Shown here in pieces: positions 36,085 through 45,778 of a stretch of DNA of 64,000 nt (position 1 is its first letter; every line of letters begins with the position of its first letter). Under the pieces are notes generated by a model. It worked only from the letters and a program-made list of their open reading frames with translations. It had not been told where the DNA came from and did not search any database. The DNA lies in NCBI RefSeq assembly GCF_010882125.1, contig NZ_JAAGVZ010000017.1:1-64000 (forward strand), read 5' to 3'. The translations under genes and the position numbers were made by a program. The stretch is from Peribacillus alkalitolerans (GTDB taxonomy: Bacteria; Bacillota; Bacilli; Bacillales; DSM-1321).

Positions 36085-37281
36085 TTATTGAGCTCCAACT
36101 TCGCCTTCAAACGTAGCTGGGTATGCTGCTTCAGTAAATTTGAAAAGGAAGATTTTCGCAAACTCATTATCCCCTTTATCGTCAAAACTTACCTTAGTCA
36201 GTGCACCTTCGTAGTCTTTGATTGCACGGACTGCATCTCTCACTTGCTCACGGGATGGTTTTTTGTCGCCATTTACTTTAATTGCATCCTCAATACCCTT
36301 TAAAACAACACCCATTGAATCATAGCCATAAACGGAATAAGATTCTGCCGTTTTATTGTACTTAGCTTTGTAGTCTTCTAAGAATTTTTTACCTTTATCT
36401 GTTTTAGTGGAGTCACCAGCAACGGATGTAATGAACGTATTCTTTACCGCATCACCAGCGATTTCTACTAATGTAGAGGAATCTAGGCCATCTCCACCCA
36501 TGAATGGAATATCAATTCCTTTTTCACGTGCTTGTTTAATTAACAATCCACCTTCAGAATACAATCCACCGAAATAGACTAAATCTGGCTTTTTGTTTAA
36601 GATCTGATTTAGCACTCCATTGAAGTCTTTTTCACCAACAGTAATACCTTCAAATCCTAGAATCTCAGCTCCCAAATCTTCTGCACCTTTTTTGAATGCA
36701 TCAGCTAACCCAGAGCCGTAAGCCGTTTTATCTTGAATGACGAAGATTTTTTTGGCTCCTAATGAATTAACAGCATATTCTGCACCAGCTGGTCCTTGGG
36801 AATCATCGCGTCCAACGATACGATTTACTGTCTTTAGACCTCTTTCAGTAACTTCTACAGCCGTATTAGCTGGGGATACCATTGAAATCTTGTATTTTTC
36901 ATATACTTCAGATGATGGGATGGCTACCCCTGAATTCAAATGACCAACTACAGCGATAATATCCTTTTCTGATCCAATCAATTGGGCATTTGCTACCCCT
37001 TTCTTAGGGTCTCCTTGATCATCATAAGGTACAAGCTTCAATTCGAATCCAAGTTCTTTGAATTTGTCCTTTTGCTCTTCCATTGCTAATTGCGCACCTA
37101 ATTTGATAGCTTCACCCAATGTTGCACTACCGCCAGATAGTGGGCTTTGGGTTGCAATTTCAATTACACTGCTTTTCCCACCGCTACTTTCACCTGTTGT
37201 TGTTTTTGATGAGCACCCCGCAAGTAACCCTACTGCTAAGCTTCCAGCTAGCAAAAGTGAAAATGGTTTTTTAAATCTCAT
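36085..37281 (-). CDS. livJ: Branched-chain amino acid-binding lipoprotein LivJ
   Basis: Extracellular solute receptor of the Liv ABC system. 398 residues: lipoprotein signal ending LLAGCSSK (Cys about 23), then a periplasmic-binding-protein type I fold with IEIATQSPLSGGSATLGEAI, the ligand-site region VGHLNSGVAIPSSEVYEKY and FMGGDGLDSSTLVEIAGDAV. First gene of livJHMGF, with ribosome binding site AGGGGGAGGG. The upstream region shared with divergent tnrA has TnrA- and CodY-like sites, consistent with nitrogen and branched-chain amino acid control. True ligand range needs assay; close relatives bind Leu/Ile/Val. Confidence 0.94.
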   Translation of the reverse strand: MRFKKPFSLLLAGSLAVGLLAGCSSKTTTGESSGGKSSVIEIATQSPLSGGSATLGEAIKLGAQLAMEEQKDKFKELGFELKLVPYDDQGDPKKGVANAQLIGSEKDIIAVVGHLNSGVAIPSSEVYEKYKISMVSPANTAVEVTERGLKTVNRIVGRDDSQGPAGAEYAVNSLGAKKIFVIQDKTAYGSGLADAFKKGAEDLGAEILGFEGITVGEKDFNGVLNQILNKKPDLVYFGGLYSEGGLLIKQAREKGIDIPFMGGDGLDSSTLVEIAGDAVKNTFITSVAGDSTKTDKGKKFLEDYKAKYNKTAESYSVYGYDSMGVVLKGIEDAIKVNGDKKPSREQVRDAVRAIKDYEGALTKVSFDDKGDNEFAKIFLFKFTEAAYPATFEGEVGAQ

Positions 37282-37374
37282 CGTAACCCTCCCCTATTTT
37301 CCATAGAATAATTGCTAATAGCTTTTTAACTAATGTAGGCTTTTTCTCCTACGAATAGTTACACTATTTTCATT

Positions 37375-37404
37375 AGTATAAATTTTCTGATATCTTCGGT
37401 CATC
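37375..37404 (-). promoter_or_regulatory. Probable livJ promoter
   Basis: TATACT (37375-37380) on the minus strand with GATGAC 18 bp upstream. The weak -35 fits an activator-dependent promoter. The expected start near 37368 puts the nearest TnrA box centre about 50 bp upstream. Confidence 0.5.
37381..37395 (-). promoter_or_regulatory. CodY-box-like sequence in the livJ promoter
   Basis: AATTTTCTGATATCT matches the CodY motif AATTTTCWGAAAATT at 12 of 15 positions and sits between the livJ -10 and -35. CodY commonly represses branched-chain amino acid uptake genes. Confidence 0.5.
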
Positions 37405-37409
37405 ATTTA

Positions 37410-37426
37410 TGTCAGATAGTCTGACA
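37410..37426. promoter_or_regulatory. TnrA/GlnR box proximal to livJ
   Basis: TGTCAGATAGTCTGACA matches TGTNANAWWWTNTNACA at all but one fixed position and is a perfect palindrome around TAG. Its centre is about -50 relative to the predicted livJ start, the position used for TnrA activation. Confidence 0.75.
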
Positions 37427-37483
37427 CACTTTTTTTAAAAAGGTAACATTTGGAATGGAATACTAAAATAATAATATATATAT

Positions 37484-37500
37484 TGTAAAATAACCTAACA
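37484..37500. promoter_or_regulatory. TnrA/GlnR box proximal to tnrA
   Basis: TGTAAAATAACCTAACA matches TGTNANAWWWTNTNACA with one mismatch. A TATAAT at 37534-37539 would put its centre near -54 for tnrA, consistent with autoactivation. Confidence 0.72.
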
Positions 37501-37585
37501 TTTAAAAAAGGAGTTCTATAGTTTGAGGTAGAATATAATAATATGAATAAATTATTATCATAGGTTTCGAATTTGGAGGAGTCAT

Positions 37586-37906
37586 ATGAATATGATTGAC
37601 CGTAGTTATAAAGAGAAAAAAGTTATTTCCATAGGAACAGTGAGTGAACTAACTGGACTATCTGAGCGTCAAATTCGATATTATGAACAACGTAAGCTTA
37701 TTTTCCCAGATCGATCTGAAACGGGATTTCGAAAATACTCTTTTTCAGATGTTGAGCTTTTAATAGAAATTGCAAATCAAATAGAAGACGGTGTCTTTAC
37801 AGACGAGATTAGAAAAAATATGAAGAAGAAGGAAATTCCGATTACTAGTGAAGACATTCGTAATTCTTTACTAAAAGGACAATTGAATGTTCAGTTCAAG
37901 CTTTGA
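37586..37906 (+). CDS. tnrA: Nitrogen-responsive MerR-family regulator TnrA
   Basis: Global nitrogen regulator active under nitrogen limitation; in B. subtilis it is held inactive by feedback-inhibited glutamine synthetase binding its C-terminus. 106 residues, matching TnrA length. MerR helix-turn-helix VISIGTVSELTGLSERQIRYY (about 16-36, shown in part: TVSELTGLSERQIRYYEQRK), wing GFRKYSFSDVELL, and the C-terminal region KGQLNVQFKL that corresponds to the glutamine-synthetase-sensing tail. GlnR would be longer and sit beside glnA, which is absent here. GGAGG precedes the ATG. Divergent from livJ with TnrA boxes between. Confidence 0.9.
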   Translation: MNMIDRSYKEKKVISIGTVSELTGLSERQIRYYEQRKLIFPDRSETGFRKYSFSDVELLIEIANQIEDGVFTDEIRKNMKKKEIPITSEDIRNSLLKGQLNVQFKL

Positions 37907-37933
37907 ACTTTGACAGTTTCTTTTTTGTACAAA

Positions 37934-37972
37934 AAGAAATCGTTTCTTGGACTTAGAAACGATTTCTTATAA
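37934..37972 (+). terminator. Terminator of tnrA
   Basis: Perfect 14-bp stem AAGAAATCGTTTCT / AGAAACGATTTCTT, 7-base loop, weak TATAAT tail. Confidence 0.8.
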
Positions 37973-38043
37973 TAAGTCATTATTTATTGGCCAGATTTCT
38001 TCTACAAAATTAGCCAGGTAGCTCATTTCAGTAAAATGATACA

Positions 38044-38841
38044 TCAAATATGATAATAGCCACCATTTATATGGATTAAATCTTTCCCATTACTAAGTTC
38101 AACTAGAAAAGGACGCTCACAGCCATGTTCGACTGTAAAATAAGAAGATTTCTTTAACGAGTCATAAGATACAAAACGTATTTTCGTGCTCTGAACGTCT
38201 ATTTCTAATCCATCCATACCGTATTCCTTATCTTCAAAGGACAATATATTGCCTTCAAGTAAATGTCTCCATTTTTCTGCTACTGTTTGAATATCTTTCA
38301 CAGCAAACCAGACAGTAGATATCTCCCTCTTTCTTGATGTAGGACCAAGTATTCCATTCTGTAGAAAATCCTCTATGCGAAGATTGTCATCTTCTTCCCA
38401 CTCTATAAAAAATGGATATGGCAAGTATTCATTGAAATCCTGGTTTATGAAAAGCATTTTCCATTGAATGATTTTCCCATCCGTCCGGGTTCTTTTTCCT
38501 GGATAAATGTCACTTACATTCAATCCGAGATCATGCAATTTGTGCTGAAGCTTTTCTATTTCACGAACACGAATACAAATTTGACCAATACCTATCCCAA
38601 ATTGTACATCATGAAGGTGTTGTTTTATTAATGGATTATTGGAGTTTTTGGCTTTTAAAGTGTCTTCCAATTGGAGAAATTCAACATAAGTCAAATTTGC
38701 GTAAAGTAGATGGTTCCTTGTTCCCCAATCACTGTGACTCCCTCCTGGCTTTACTTCAAGTCCATATTTTGAAAAAAGATTAATTGCCTTTATCGTATCT
38801 TGCTGAGATATAAAGTGTACGATGTGATCGAATTTGAAGAA
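38044..38841 (-). CDS. Glyoxalase-like (VOC) protein with no canonical start codon
   Basis: A frame open from 38841 to the stop at 38044 (265 codons) encodes a Glyoxalase_3-type VOC protein. The N-terminal part FKFDHIVHFI ... GLEVKPGGSHSDWGTRNHLL and the second half SRKREISTVWFAVKDIQTV form two paired VOC modules. AGGAGG sits 7 bases before a TTC codon (38839-38841), exactly where homologues would have ATG, and an in-frame stop lies just upstream. The first legal start, TTG at 38694, lacks a ribosome binding site and would delete the first module. So the gene has either lost its start, uses an unusual one, or contains a sequence error. Confidence 0.6.
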   Translation of the reverse strand, partial: FFKFDHIVHFISQQDTIKAINLFSKYGLEVKPGGSHSDWGTRNHLLYANLTYVEFLQLEDTLKAKNSNNPLIKQHLHDVQFGIGIGQICIRVREIEKLQHKLHDLGLNVSDIYPGKRTRTDGKIIQWKMLFINQDFNEYLPYPFFIEWEEDDNLRIEDFLQNGILGPTSRKREISTVWFAVKDIQTVAEKWRHLLEGNILSFEDKEYGMDGLEIDVQSTKIRFVSYDSLKKSSYFTVEHGCERPFLVELSNGKDLIHINGGYYHI

Positions 38842-38870
38842 ACTAACCCCTCCTCTTTATCATTTTTATT

Positions 38871-39080
38871 AGGCTCTGGTAAACTTGCCTGTTGAATACA
38901 GCGTGAGGCTCCCGCTTTCAATTGGCCATTTGGGAGCTTACTCGTTCATTTCGCGCTTGTGGGGTCTCCCTTTTCCCGCAGGTCATTGAAACAGCATCCA
39001 CGAATAAACACTGCACGAAGGAAAAGTGAATTCAGTTTCGAGGAGACTCGCGCCTTCCGATCCAATCAACATATTAGCAA
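38871..39080 (-). repeat. GC-rich interspersed repeat, copy 3 (divergent)
   Basis: Shares AGGCTCTG...TTG, CTTGTGGGGTCTCCCTTTTCC, CATTGAAACAGC, CACGAAGGAAA, TTTCGAGGAG and CCAATCAAC with copy 4 at 53582. Copies 3 and 4 form a subtype with an extra internal segment. Confidence 0.7.
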
Positions 39081-39138
39081 GTCAATATGGAGCTTTAACA
39101 TAGCCTATTATTATTTAAAAATATACCATAAAAAACTA

Positions 39139-39177
39139 AAAACCCTTGTGGAGATTACCTTCCACAAGGGTTTTTTT
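39139..39177. terminator. Terminator of odhAB
   Basis: AAACCCTTGTGGA / TCCACAAGGGTTT perfect stem with T-runs on both sides, 28 bp beyond the odhB stop. Confidence 0.9.
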
Positions 39178-39204
39178 ATTAACGACATGAAGTGCGCTTT
39201 CCTA

Positions 39205-40503
39205 TTAACCTTCGAGTAATAGTTGTTCTGGATCTTCTAGAAGTTCCTTCACTTTTACTAAGAATCCAACTGCCTCTTTACCATCGACAATACGGTGGTC
39301 ATAAGAAAGAGCAATATACATCATTGGGCGGTTTTCCATTCTTTCTGCATCAATTGCAACCGGACGCAATTGAGTTTTATGCATACCTAGAATACCTACC
39401 TGAGGTGCATTCAAGATTGGAGTGGACATAAGAGAACCGAAAGTACCACCATTAGTAATCGTAAATGTTCCACCAGTTAAATCAGAAATAGCTAATTTAT
39501 TGTTTCTAGCTTTTGTAGCTAAATCGCCGATTGCTTTTTCGATGCCTGCAAAACCAAGTTTGTCTGCATCTTTAACAACAGGTACAACTAAGCCTTCATC
39601 AGCTGAAACTGCAATTCCGATATCATAGAACTTCTTGATGATTAATTCATCACCTTGAATTTCTGCATTCAATAATGGATATTTCTTTAATGCGCCGATA
39701 ACAGCTTTCGTAAAGAATGACATGAAGCCAAGCTTAACATCATTACTCTTAAGGAATGAATCTTTTCTACGGTTACGTAATTCCATGATAGCAGTCATAT
39801 CTACTTCATTGAATGTAGTTAACATCGCAGCAGTATGCTGAACGTCTACCAATCTTTTCGCGATTGTTTGACGACGACGTGACATTTTTACCACTTCAAC
39901 CGGTTTTGTAAATTGCTCAGCAGCTGATTTTTTCTCTGCAGGCTTTTCAGTTTTTGGTGCAGTAATAGTAGCAGGCTTGCTAACAGGTGCATTACCAGCA
40001 GTCTCTACATCTTCTCTACGGATTCTGCCTAGTGGATCACGAGCAGCAACCTCGTTTAGGTCGATGCCTTTTTCCCTAGCCAGTTTTCTAGCAGCAGGTG
40101 ATGCAATTGGTCTACCTAAACCTTTATTCGTTTCTTCTTGAGGAGTCGTTGAAGCAGATTGTTGCAATGCTTCCTTTTCTCCCTGTTTAACTTGATCTGT
40201 TTCAGCAGAAGATGCTACTGGCTCTGAAGGATTAGTTGAAGCTGCAGGTGCACTTACAGGAGCTTCCCCACCTTGACTAACAATCGCAATTGCTTCACCA
40301 ACTGCAACAGTGTCGCCTTCTTCTTTTAATAGTTCGGAAATGACACCACTATGTTCTGAAATGATTTCAACATTTACTTTGTCAGTCTCAAGTTCAGCGA
40401 TGTAATCGCCTTTTTCTACAAATTCACCTGGTTTTTTCAACCATTGAGCAATGGTTCCTTCGGAAATGGATTCTGCTAATTCAGGTACTAATATCTCGGC
40501 CAT
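39205..40503 (-). CDS. odhB: 2-oxoglutarate dehydrogenase E2, dihydrolipoyl succinyltransferase
   Basis: Core E2 of the 2-oxoglutarate dehydrogenase complex: it carries succinyl groups on lipoate to CoA in the TCA cycle. 432 residues: lipoyl domain (1-75) with the lipoylated Lys in [11 protein letters not shown] (about 42), an Ala/Pro/Glu-rich linker, the peripheral E1/E3-binding domain (about 125-160, [19 protein letters not shown]) and the catalytic domain ending in [15 protein letters not shown] with the active His. It begins 36 bp after odhA with a GGGG ribosome binding site; cotranscribed. Confidence 0.97.
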   Translation of the reverse strand: MAEILVPELAESISEGTIAQWLKKPGEFVEKGDYIAELETDKVNVEIISEHSGVISELLKEEGDTVAVGEAIAIVSQGGEAPVSAPAASTNPSEPVASSAETDQVKQGEKEALQQSASTTPQEETNKGLGRPIASPAARKLAREKGIDLNEVAARDPLGRIRREDVETAGNAPVSKPATITAPKTEKPAEKKSAAEQFTKPVEVVKMSRRRQTIAKRLVDVQHTAAMLTTFNEVDMTAIMELRNRRKDSFLKSNDVKLGFMSFFTKAVIGALKKYPLLNAEIQGDELIIKKFYDIGIAVSADEGLVVPVVKDADKLGFAGIEKAIGDLATKARNNKLAISDLTGGTFTITNGGTFGSLMSTPILNAPQVGILGMHKTQLRPVAIDAERMENRPMMYIALSYDHRIVDGKEAVGFLVKVKELLEDPEQLLLEG

Positions 40504-40539
40504 GGTGGTCTCCCCTTTACATGTCTTTAAGTGAGTCTA

Positions 40540-43380
40540 TTAATTTGTTGTTTTTGAAAATGCTTCAGTCAAGATGCGAGCCTGTTCATTTTTGTGAACC
40601 AATGGATCTCCTTCTGCAGGGCTGGATCTTCTTTTTCTTCCGATGTAACTTACGTTTACACCTTTAGGAACAGCTGCAGAGAAACGAGGTTCTACAAAAT
40701 TCCATGCTCCCATATTCTTAGGCTCTTCTTGTACCCATACTACTTCCTTCAAGTTAGGGAAAGTATGAAGTAAGTCTTGAATTTCCTGGAATGGGAACGG
40801 ATAAATTTCTTCAAGACGAACAAGATGTACCCAATCAGTATTAGTCTCTGTCGTAGACTTTTCACTTAAGTCTATAGCCATTTTACCAGTACTAAATACA
40901 ACACGTTCCACTGACTCTTTGTTTTCGCCAAACCCTTTTTCCTCGATAAATGGCTTGAATTCACCTTCACTTAGTTCCTCAGGTGAAGATGCTGTCATGT
41001 TGTTACGAAGCAAGCTTTTTGGTGTCATTAAGACTAGTGGACGAACTTCTTCCATTTTCAAAACCGCAGCTTGTCTGCGTAGAATGTGGAAATATTGAGC
41101 AGCGGATGATAAATACGCTACAGTCCAGTTGTTTTCTGCTGCTAACTGTAAATATCTTTCCAACCTTGCACTCGAGTGTTCTGGACCTTGTCCTTCATAT
41201 CCATGAGGAAGAAGCATTACTAAGCCTGATTTTTGACCCCATTTTGCACGTCCTGCTGAAATGAATTGGTCAAAGATTACTTGCGCTACGTTTGCAAAAT
41301 CTCCATATTGCGCTTCCCATAATACTAATGTTTCTGGAGAGAAAACATTATAACCGTATTCAAACGCCAATACAGCACTTTCAGTCAATGGACTGTTATG
41401 AACAGCGAAAGATGCTTTTGAAGTCGGTAACGTGTGTAATGGAGAATGCTTCTTACCAGTAACATGATCATTCAATACAATATGTCTATGTGCGAACGTT
41501 CCACGCTCTGAATCTTGTCCAGATAGGCGGATTGGCGTACCATCCTTCAAGATGGAAGCAAAAGCTAATGTTTCTGCTTGAGCCCAATCAACTTTACCAT
41601 TTTCTTTGAAAGCATCCAATCTACGAGAAAGGATTTTCTCAAGTTTCTTAAATACGTTGAAACCTTCTGGCCATTTCAACAAACCGTCATTGATTTCTTT
41701 AAGCTCATCTAGACTTACTGCTGTCTTAAGCTTAGGGATACCATGTTCAACTGTTTCTGGCGGATCAATTAAAATCGAAATTTCAGCTTTCTTATCAGCA
41801 ACCTTGTTATAGGCTTCTGAAAGCTTCGATCCTACTTCAGTTTCAATAGTAGAGTATTGATCCTTAGGTACCACACCGTTATTAGCAAGAGTTTCTGCAT
41901 AAAGCTCTTTAACGGTCGGATGTTTATGGATTAAAGAATACATCAATGGCTGAGTCACTAATGGCTCGTCCATTTCATTATGACCAAATCGTCTATAGCC
42001 CAATAAATCGATTAAGAAATCCTTATTGAATTCTTTACGATAAAGTATTGCCAAGTAAGCTGCTGCCAGACATGCTTCTGGATCATCTGCATTAACGTGG
42101 ACGATTGGGATTTCATATCCTTTTGCTAAGTCACTTGAATACTTGGTAGATCGAGAATCTTCACTTTCGGTCGTGAATCCAATCATATTGTTCGCGATAA
42201 TGTGAACTGTACCACCCGTTTGGTATCCACGTAATCTGCTTAAATTCAATGTTTCAGCCACGATACCTTCACCAGGGAAAGCAGCATCGCCATGAATGAT
42301 AATAGGCAACGACTTTGTGAAATCTTGAACAGGATAGCCCGTTTCACTGCGGTCATCTTGTGCAGCACGAGTATAACCTTCCACAACAGCCCCAACATAT
42401 TCCAAGTGACTTGGATTATTTGCTAGAGTCAATCTTGCTTTTACAGTATTTTCTTCTTTGATCTGACGGTCTCCACCTAAATGGTATTTCACGTCTCCAC
42501 TCCAGCCATAGTTAATCCCAGTGGAACCTTCAGAAGGAACTAAATCTTTGTTTGGAGCGTGTTGGAATTCAGAGAAAATCATTTCATAAGGTTTGCCTAA
42601 TACATGGGCAAGGACGTTCAAACGTCCACGGTGTGCCATAGCAATATTTACCGTTTGAGTTCCATATTGTACAGACTCTGAAATCAATTCATCTAGAATT
42701 GGAATCAATGTATCTAATCCCTCTACTGAGAATCGCTTCTGACCTACGAATGTTTTATGTAGGAATTTTTCGAACCCTTCAACTTCTGCCAGTCTCTTTA
42801 ACAGGTTCTTTTTGTGTTCGTTCGTTAAATTCGGTAACATTTTTCCGGATTCAACCATGCTATTTAACCATTCTTTTTCTTTCAAATCATGAACATGATG
42901 GAATTCAAAAGCGATGGTTTTCGTATACATTTCCTTCAAATACTTAATTGCTTCAAGGCCATCCTTTACATTCGAAGGAGCATCTTGGCAAATAAGTGAA
43001 GCAGGAATAGATCGTAAATCTTGTTCCGTTAAATCGTACTTTTCAAGTGTTAGAAGCTCTGGCTCTGCTGCCTCATTGTTTAACGGATAAATATTAGCCG
43101 CCAAATGGCCATAAGCCCTAATATGTTCAGCTAATTTCATTGCTGACATAACTTTTTTCATCATAGCAGGACTGTTTGGAACATTGTATTGCATTGTTCC
43201 AGTTGTGTTTTTTGCAAATTCTTCTTCGAATTCTGGGGCACCCCATTGTTCAAAGAACTTTCTCATTTCTTCATCGACTAATTCAGGTGAACCGACAAAA
43301 ATGTCATATTGCTCTTGTGCATATGCCAAGTTTGGACCTGTAAAGCTCTTCCATGGGTTACTATTATGAAAGTTGGTCAT
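40540..43380 (-). CDS. odhA: 2-oxoglutarate dehydrogenase E1
   Basis: Thiamine-diphosphate-dependent decarboxylase of the 2-oxoglutarate dehydrogenase complex (2-oxoglutarate to succinyl-lipoate). About 946 residues. Marks: the N-terminal [37 protein letters not shown], the ThDP-binding [18 protein letters not shown] and [11 protein letters not shown], and the C-terminal [20 protein letters not shown]. The start is probably the ATG at 43380, 7 bases after GGGGG; an in-frame GTG precedes it by one codon. First gene of odhAB. Confidence 0.97.
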   Translation of the reverse strand: MTNFHNSNPWKSFTGPNLAYAQEQYDIFVGSPELVDEEMRKFFEQWGAPEFEEEFAKNTTGTMQYNVPNSPAMMKKVMSAMKLAEHIRAYGHLAANIYPLNNEAAEPELLTLEKYDLTEQDLRSIPASLICQDAPSNVKDGLEAIKYLKEMYTKTIAFEFHHVHDLKEKEWLNSMVESGKMLPNLTNEHKKNLLKRLAEVEGFEKFLHKTFVGQKRFSVEGLDTLIPILDELISESVQYGTQTVNIAMAHRGRLNVLAHVLGKPYEMIFSEFQHAPNKDLVPSEGSTGINYGWSGDVKYHLGGDRQIKEENTVKARLTLANNPSHLEYVGAVVEGYTRAAQDDRSETGYPVQDFTKSLPIIIHGDAAFPGEGIVAETLNLSRLRGYQTGGTVHIIANNMIGFTTESEDSRSTKYSSDLAKGYEIPIVHVNADDPEACLAAAYLAILYRKEFNKDFLIDLLGYRRFGHNEMDEPLVTQPLMYSLIHKHPTVKELYAETLANNGVVPKDQYSTIETEVGSKLSEAYNKVADKKAEISILIDPPETVEHGIPKLKTAVSLDELKEINDGLLKWPEGFNVFKKLEKILSRRLDAFKENGKVDWAQAETLAFASILKDGTPIRLSGQDSERGTFAHRHIVLNDHVTGKKHSPLHTLPTSKASFAVHNSPLTESAVLAFEYGYNVFSPETLVLWEAQYGDFANVAQVIFDQFISAGRAKWGQKSGLVMLLPHGYEGQGPEHSSARLERYLQLAAENNWTVAYLSSAAQYFHILRRQAAVLKMEEVRPLVLMTPKSLLRNNMTASSPEELSEGEFKPFIEEKGFGENKESVERVVFSTGKMAIDLSEKSTTETNTDWVHLVRLEEIYPFPFQEIQDLLHTFPNLKEVVWVQEEPKNMGAWNFVEPRFSAAVPKGVNVSYIGRKRRSSPAEGDPLVHKNEQARILTEAFSKTTN

Positions 43381-43383
43381 CAC

Positions 43384-43698
43384 TAAACCCCCAACAGAAA
43401 TTGATATGTTGGATACGAATATCCTTCACTGTTTATGTACCCTAAACAGCAATTAATTAACAGTTTTTTTCAAATTATTTAGCAATAGCATTTCACATAA
43501 ATAATTATTCTAAAATACAAAGGATAAACCGCTTCCAAAACTATATTACCATTTTTTTTAGTTCTTGTTCAAAATATCGACATTTTTTTTAATTTTTTTT
43601 CCCAATCTTTTTACCCAATTCGACAAATCCACACTAACCAAAAAGTTTCAAAAAATTCGCACTAAAAAATTAAACATCCATCATGAAGATAGATGTTT
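43384..43698. other. AT-rich gap upstream of odhA
   Basis: 315 bases with several T-runs. The only motif noted is TTCGACA (43619-43625), the complement of a Spo0A heptamer TGTCGAA, about 240 bp upstream of odhA and too short to be convincing. No convincing promoter, cre site or gene is seen. Confidence 0.4.
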
Positions 43699-44769
43699 CT
43701 ATACTGACATTAAAACAGTATCATTTTCGGCAGTGTTGCTAATAATTTTCACAATTTCTAAAGTAGCTTGTTCAGTATCATTACCATTAATTAGACTCAT
43801 AACTCCGTGGTAAGAAGAAAAGGCATGTGTATACCGAGAATCGTAATATTCACTAAATAATAATCGAATGAATGTTTTATAGTCTTTTGTAAGAATGGCC
43901 TTCTCTATTTTTTGCTTTACTTCCATTGATTTAATTCGTTTGTTAAGTATGGTTAATTTTTCAGAAATGATGTCTTTAAATATAGGAAGGGTTTGAAATG
44001 GTTCTACGTATTCTGAATATGTGTTTTCAACTCTAATCTCCATTTCGGTCTCAACAATAATATGGGTTCCGTTTTCCTTTAGGTTAAGCAGAAATTCAGG
44101 AATCACTACATGGCCTACTCTTTTACTTTCAGCTTCAAGGAGTACATATGCAAAATCACGATATTTAAGTAATTCATCAAATAATAATGCATCGAACATT
44201 TTTTGATTGTGCGGTTTTCCTTCTCCAATATCTCCAAAAATGGATCCTTTGTGAGCTGCTAGCTTTTCGATATCCAAAACAGGGAGACCTTTTCCCTTTA
44301 GGTTTTCCAATATTTTCGTCTTACCGACACCAGTTAGCCCATGTAAGACAAATGCTTTTTTAGGTACTAGAGTTGGCATGATTTCAAGGGTCTTTTCCCT
44401 AAAAGCTTTAAATCCACCAACTAATCTGTTCAACTCAACACCTGCCATTTCAGCAAACATTGCCATTGATTTGCTACGCATACCTCCACGCCAGCAATAG
44501 AGGACAATTTCACCTTTCATCTGTAAATCTTTTATTTGGGCTAATAGGCTTGGTAATTTGGGTGATACAATTTCCATTGCCCTCCATTGAGCTTCCTTTG
44601 AACCCTTTTTCTTGTAAATCGTTCCTATTTCGGCTCTTTCCTCATCACTGAATAGCGGGACATTGATGGCACCTGGAATATGTGCATCCTGAAATTCAAT
44701 CGGTGACCGTACATCGACAGGCGTCACAGAATTAATTTCAAAAAACTCTTCCATACTGATATCAGGCAT
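43699..44769 (-). CDS. mnmH: tRNA 2-selenouridine/geranyl-2-thiouridine synthase MnmH
   Basis: Modifies the wobble 2-thiouridine of tRNA Lys/Glu/Gln: geranylates sulfur and, with selenophosphate, exchanges it for selenium. 356 residues: a rhodanese domain (about 1-130) with DVRSPIEFQDAHIPGAINVP and the catalytic Cys in LYCWRGGMRS (about 92), then a P-loop domain with GLTGVGKT (about 146-153). AAAGGAG lies 7 bases before the ATG. No selenophosphate synthetase (selD) is present in the window, so whether selenium is used cannot be told. Confidence 0.93.
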   Translation of the reverse strand: MPDISMEEFFEINSVTPVDVRSPIEFQDAHIPGAINVPLFSDEERAEIGTIYKKKGSKEAQWRAMEIVSPKLPSLLAQIKDLQMKGEIVLYCWRGGMRSKSMAMFAEMAGVELNRLVGGFKAFREKTLEIMPTLVPKKAFVLHGLTGVGKTKILENLKGKGLPVLDIEKLAAHKGSIFGDIGEGKPHNQKMFDALLFDELLKYRDFAYVLLEAESKRVGHVVIPEFLLNLKENGTHIIVETEMEIRVENTYSEYVEPFQTLPIFKDIISEKLTILNKRIKSMEVKQKIEKAILTKDYKTFIRLLFSEYYDSRYTHAFSSYHGVMSLINGNDTEQATLEIVKIISNTAENDTVLMSV

Positions 44770-44880
44770 TGTATTACTCCTTTCCCTACACTTATCATTA
44801 ATTCAATTATAGACAGAATCTTAACCTTTTAAATAGTGTCTTTAATTGAAAATCTTTTGAGGAAAAGCGAAATATGGTAG

Positions 44881-45621
44881 TTAAAACTGCATTTGTTCTA
44901 CATCTTCAGAAATGACTTCAAACTCGAATCCCTGCTCCTTTAAAGCTGTAATCATATTTGGAAGGACTCTGACGGTATTCTTCATTTCATTAATATCATG
45001 TAAAAGGATGATTGCCGTTTGTTTTCCTGCCGCACCTCTTAAAACGGAGGAAAGGATGGTATATTCAGAAATAGTAGGACTGATTCCATCCTTAGAGTCT
45101 ACATTCCAATCATAGATTCGATAACCCTTCTTTTCTAATTCTGTTTCTAAATCGCTCATGATATTATATGGCCCGTATTGCCTGCTTGAGATATTTTTGG
45201 ATCCACCGGGAAACCTTACAATATTGGATCTCACTCTAAAGTTTTTCCATAGAAAATCTTCTAATTTATGAAGGTCTTCAAAATATTGACTCGATGATCG
45301 ATATATTTTCGTAAAGTCATGTGAGTATGTGTGCAATGCAAGAACATGGCCCCGTTTAATAATTTCCTTATACCCCTTCATCGCATACGTGGAATCGTGG
45401 CCCATTACAAAAAACGTAGCTTTTATTCCTTCTTGATCCAATATATCCAGTATAGGAACTGTATTCAATGATGGACCATCATCAAATGTAAGATAAGCCA
45501 CCTTCCTGTACTTTGATTGATCTTTTAATATAGTAGTTCCATCATATATGGAAGAGCCTTCAACATTAACTGTTAATAATAGAAAATATACTAGTACAAA
45601 GCCTACAAATCCCTTAACCAT
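44881..45621 (-). CDS. Exported polysaccharide deacetylase (NodB domain)
   Basis: Carbohydrate esterase 4 family enzyme that likely de-N-acetylates peptidoglycan or another wall polysaccharide outside the cell. About 246 residues: N-terminal signal or anchor (about 4-22), then the NodB motifs TFDDGPS (metal-binding and catalytic Asp), ALHTYSH (His pair), RFPGGS, DWNVDS and ILLHDI. All catalytic motifs appear intact. The start is the ATG at 45621 behind GGAGGG; an ATG 12 bases earlier overlaps that site. Monocistronic. Confidence 0.9.
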   Translation of the reverse strand: MVKGFVGFVLVYFLLLTVNVEGSSIYDGTTILKDQSKYRKVAYLTFDDGPSLNTVPILDILDQEGIKATFFVMGHDSTYAMKGYKEIIKRGHVLALHTYSHDFTKIYRSSSQYFEDLHKLEDFLWKNFRVRSNIVRFPGGSKNISSRQYGPYNIMSDLETELEKKGYRIYDWNVDSKDGISPTISEYTILSSVLRGAAGKQTAIILLHDINEMKNTVRVLPNMITALKEQGFEFEVISEDVEQMQF

Positions 45622-45732
45622 AGTACCCTCCATTCTTTAATACCCATATTTTTTGTTAAGGAAATTATTTTTATCCACTACCAATTATTTAATATGATTG
45701 CTGATTGGAAAAATGGGGTGAAAGAAGAAAAA

Positions 45733-45772
45733 AACAAAACGACTCCCTTTTTTTAAAAAAGAGAGCCGATGT
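45733..45772 (-). terminator. Terminator of the ABC exporter gene
   Basis: CGGCTCTC / GGGAGTCG stem (two G-T pairs) with TTTTGTTTTTTTC on the minus strand. Confidence 0.7.
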
Positions 45773-45778
45773 ATAGAT

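Noticed and set aside
40983-42947. Plus-strand ORFs opposite odhA
   Set aside because: Antisense shadows of a highly conserved enzyme gene.
43465-43480. Possible CcpA cre site before odhA
   Set aside because: TGAAATGCTATTGC-like sequence misses the central CG and several fixed bases.
43619-43625. Single Spo0A heptamer upstream of odhA
   Set aside because: A 7-base match 240 bp from the start is expected by chance in AT-rich DNA.
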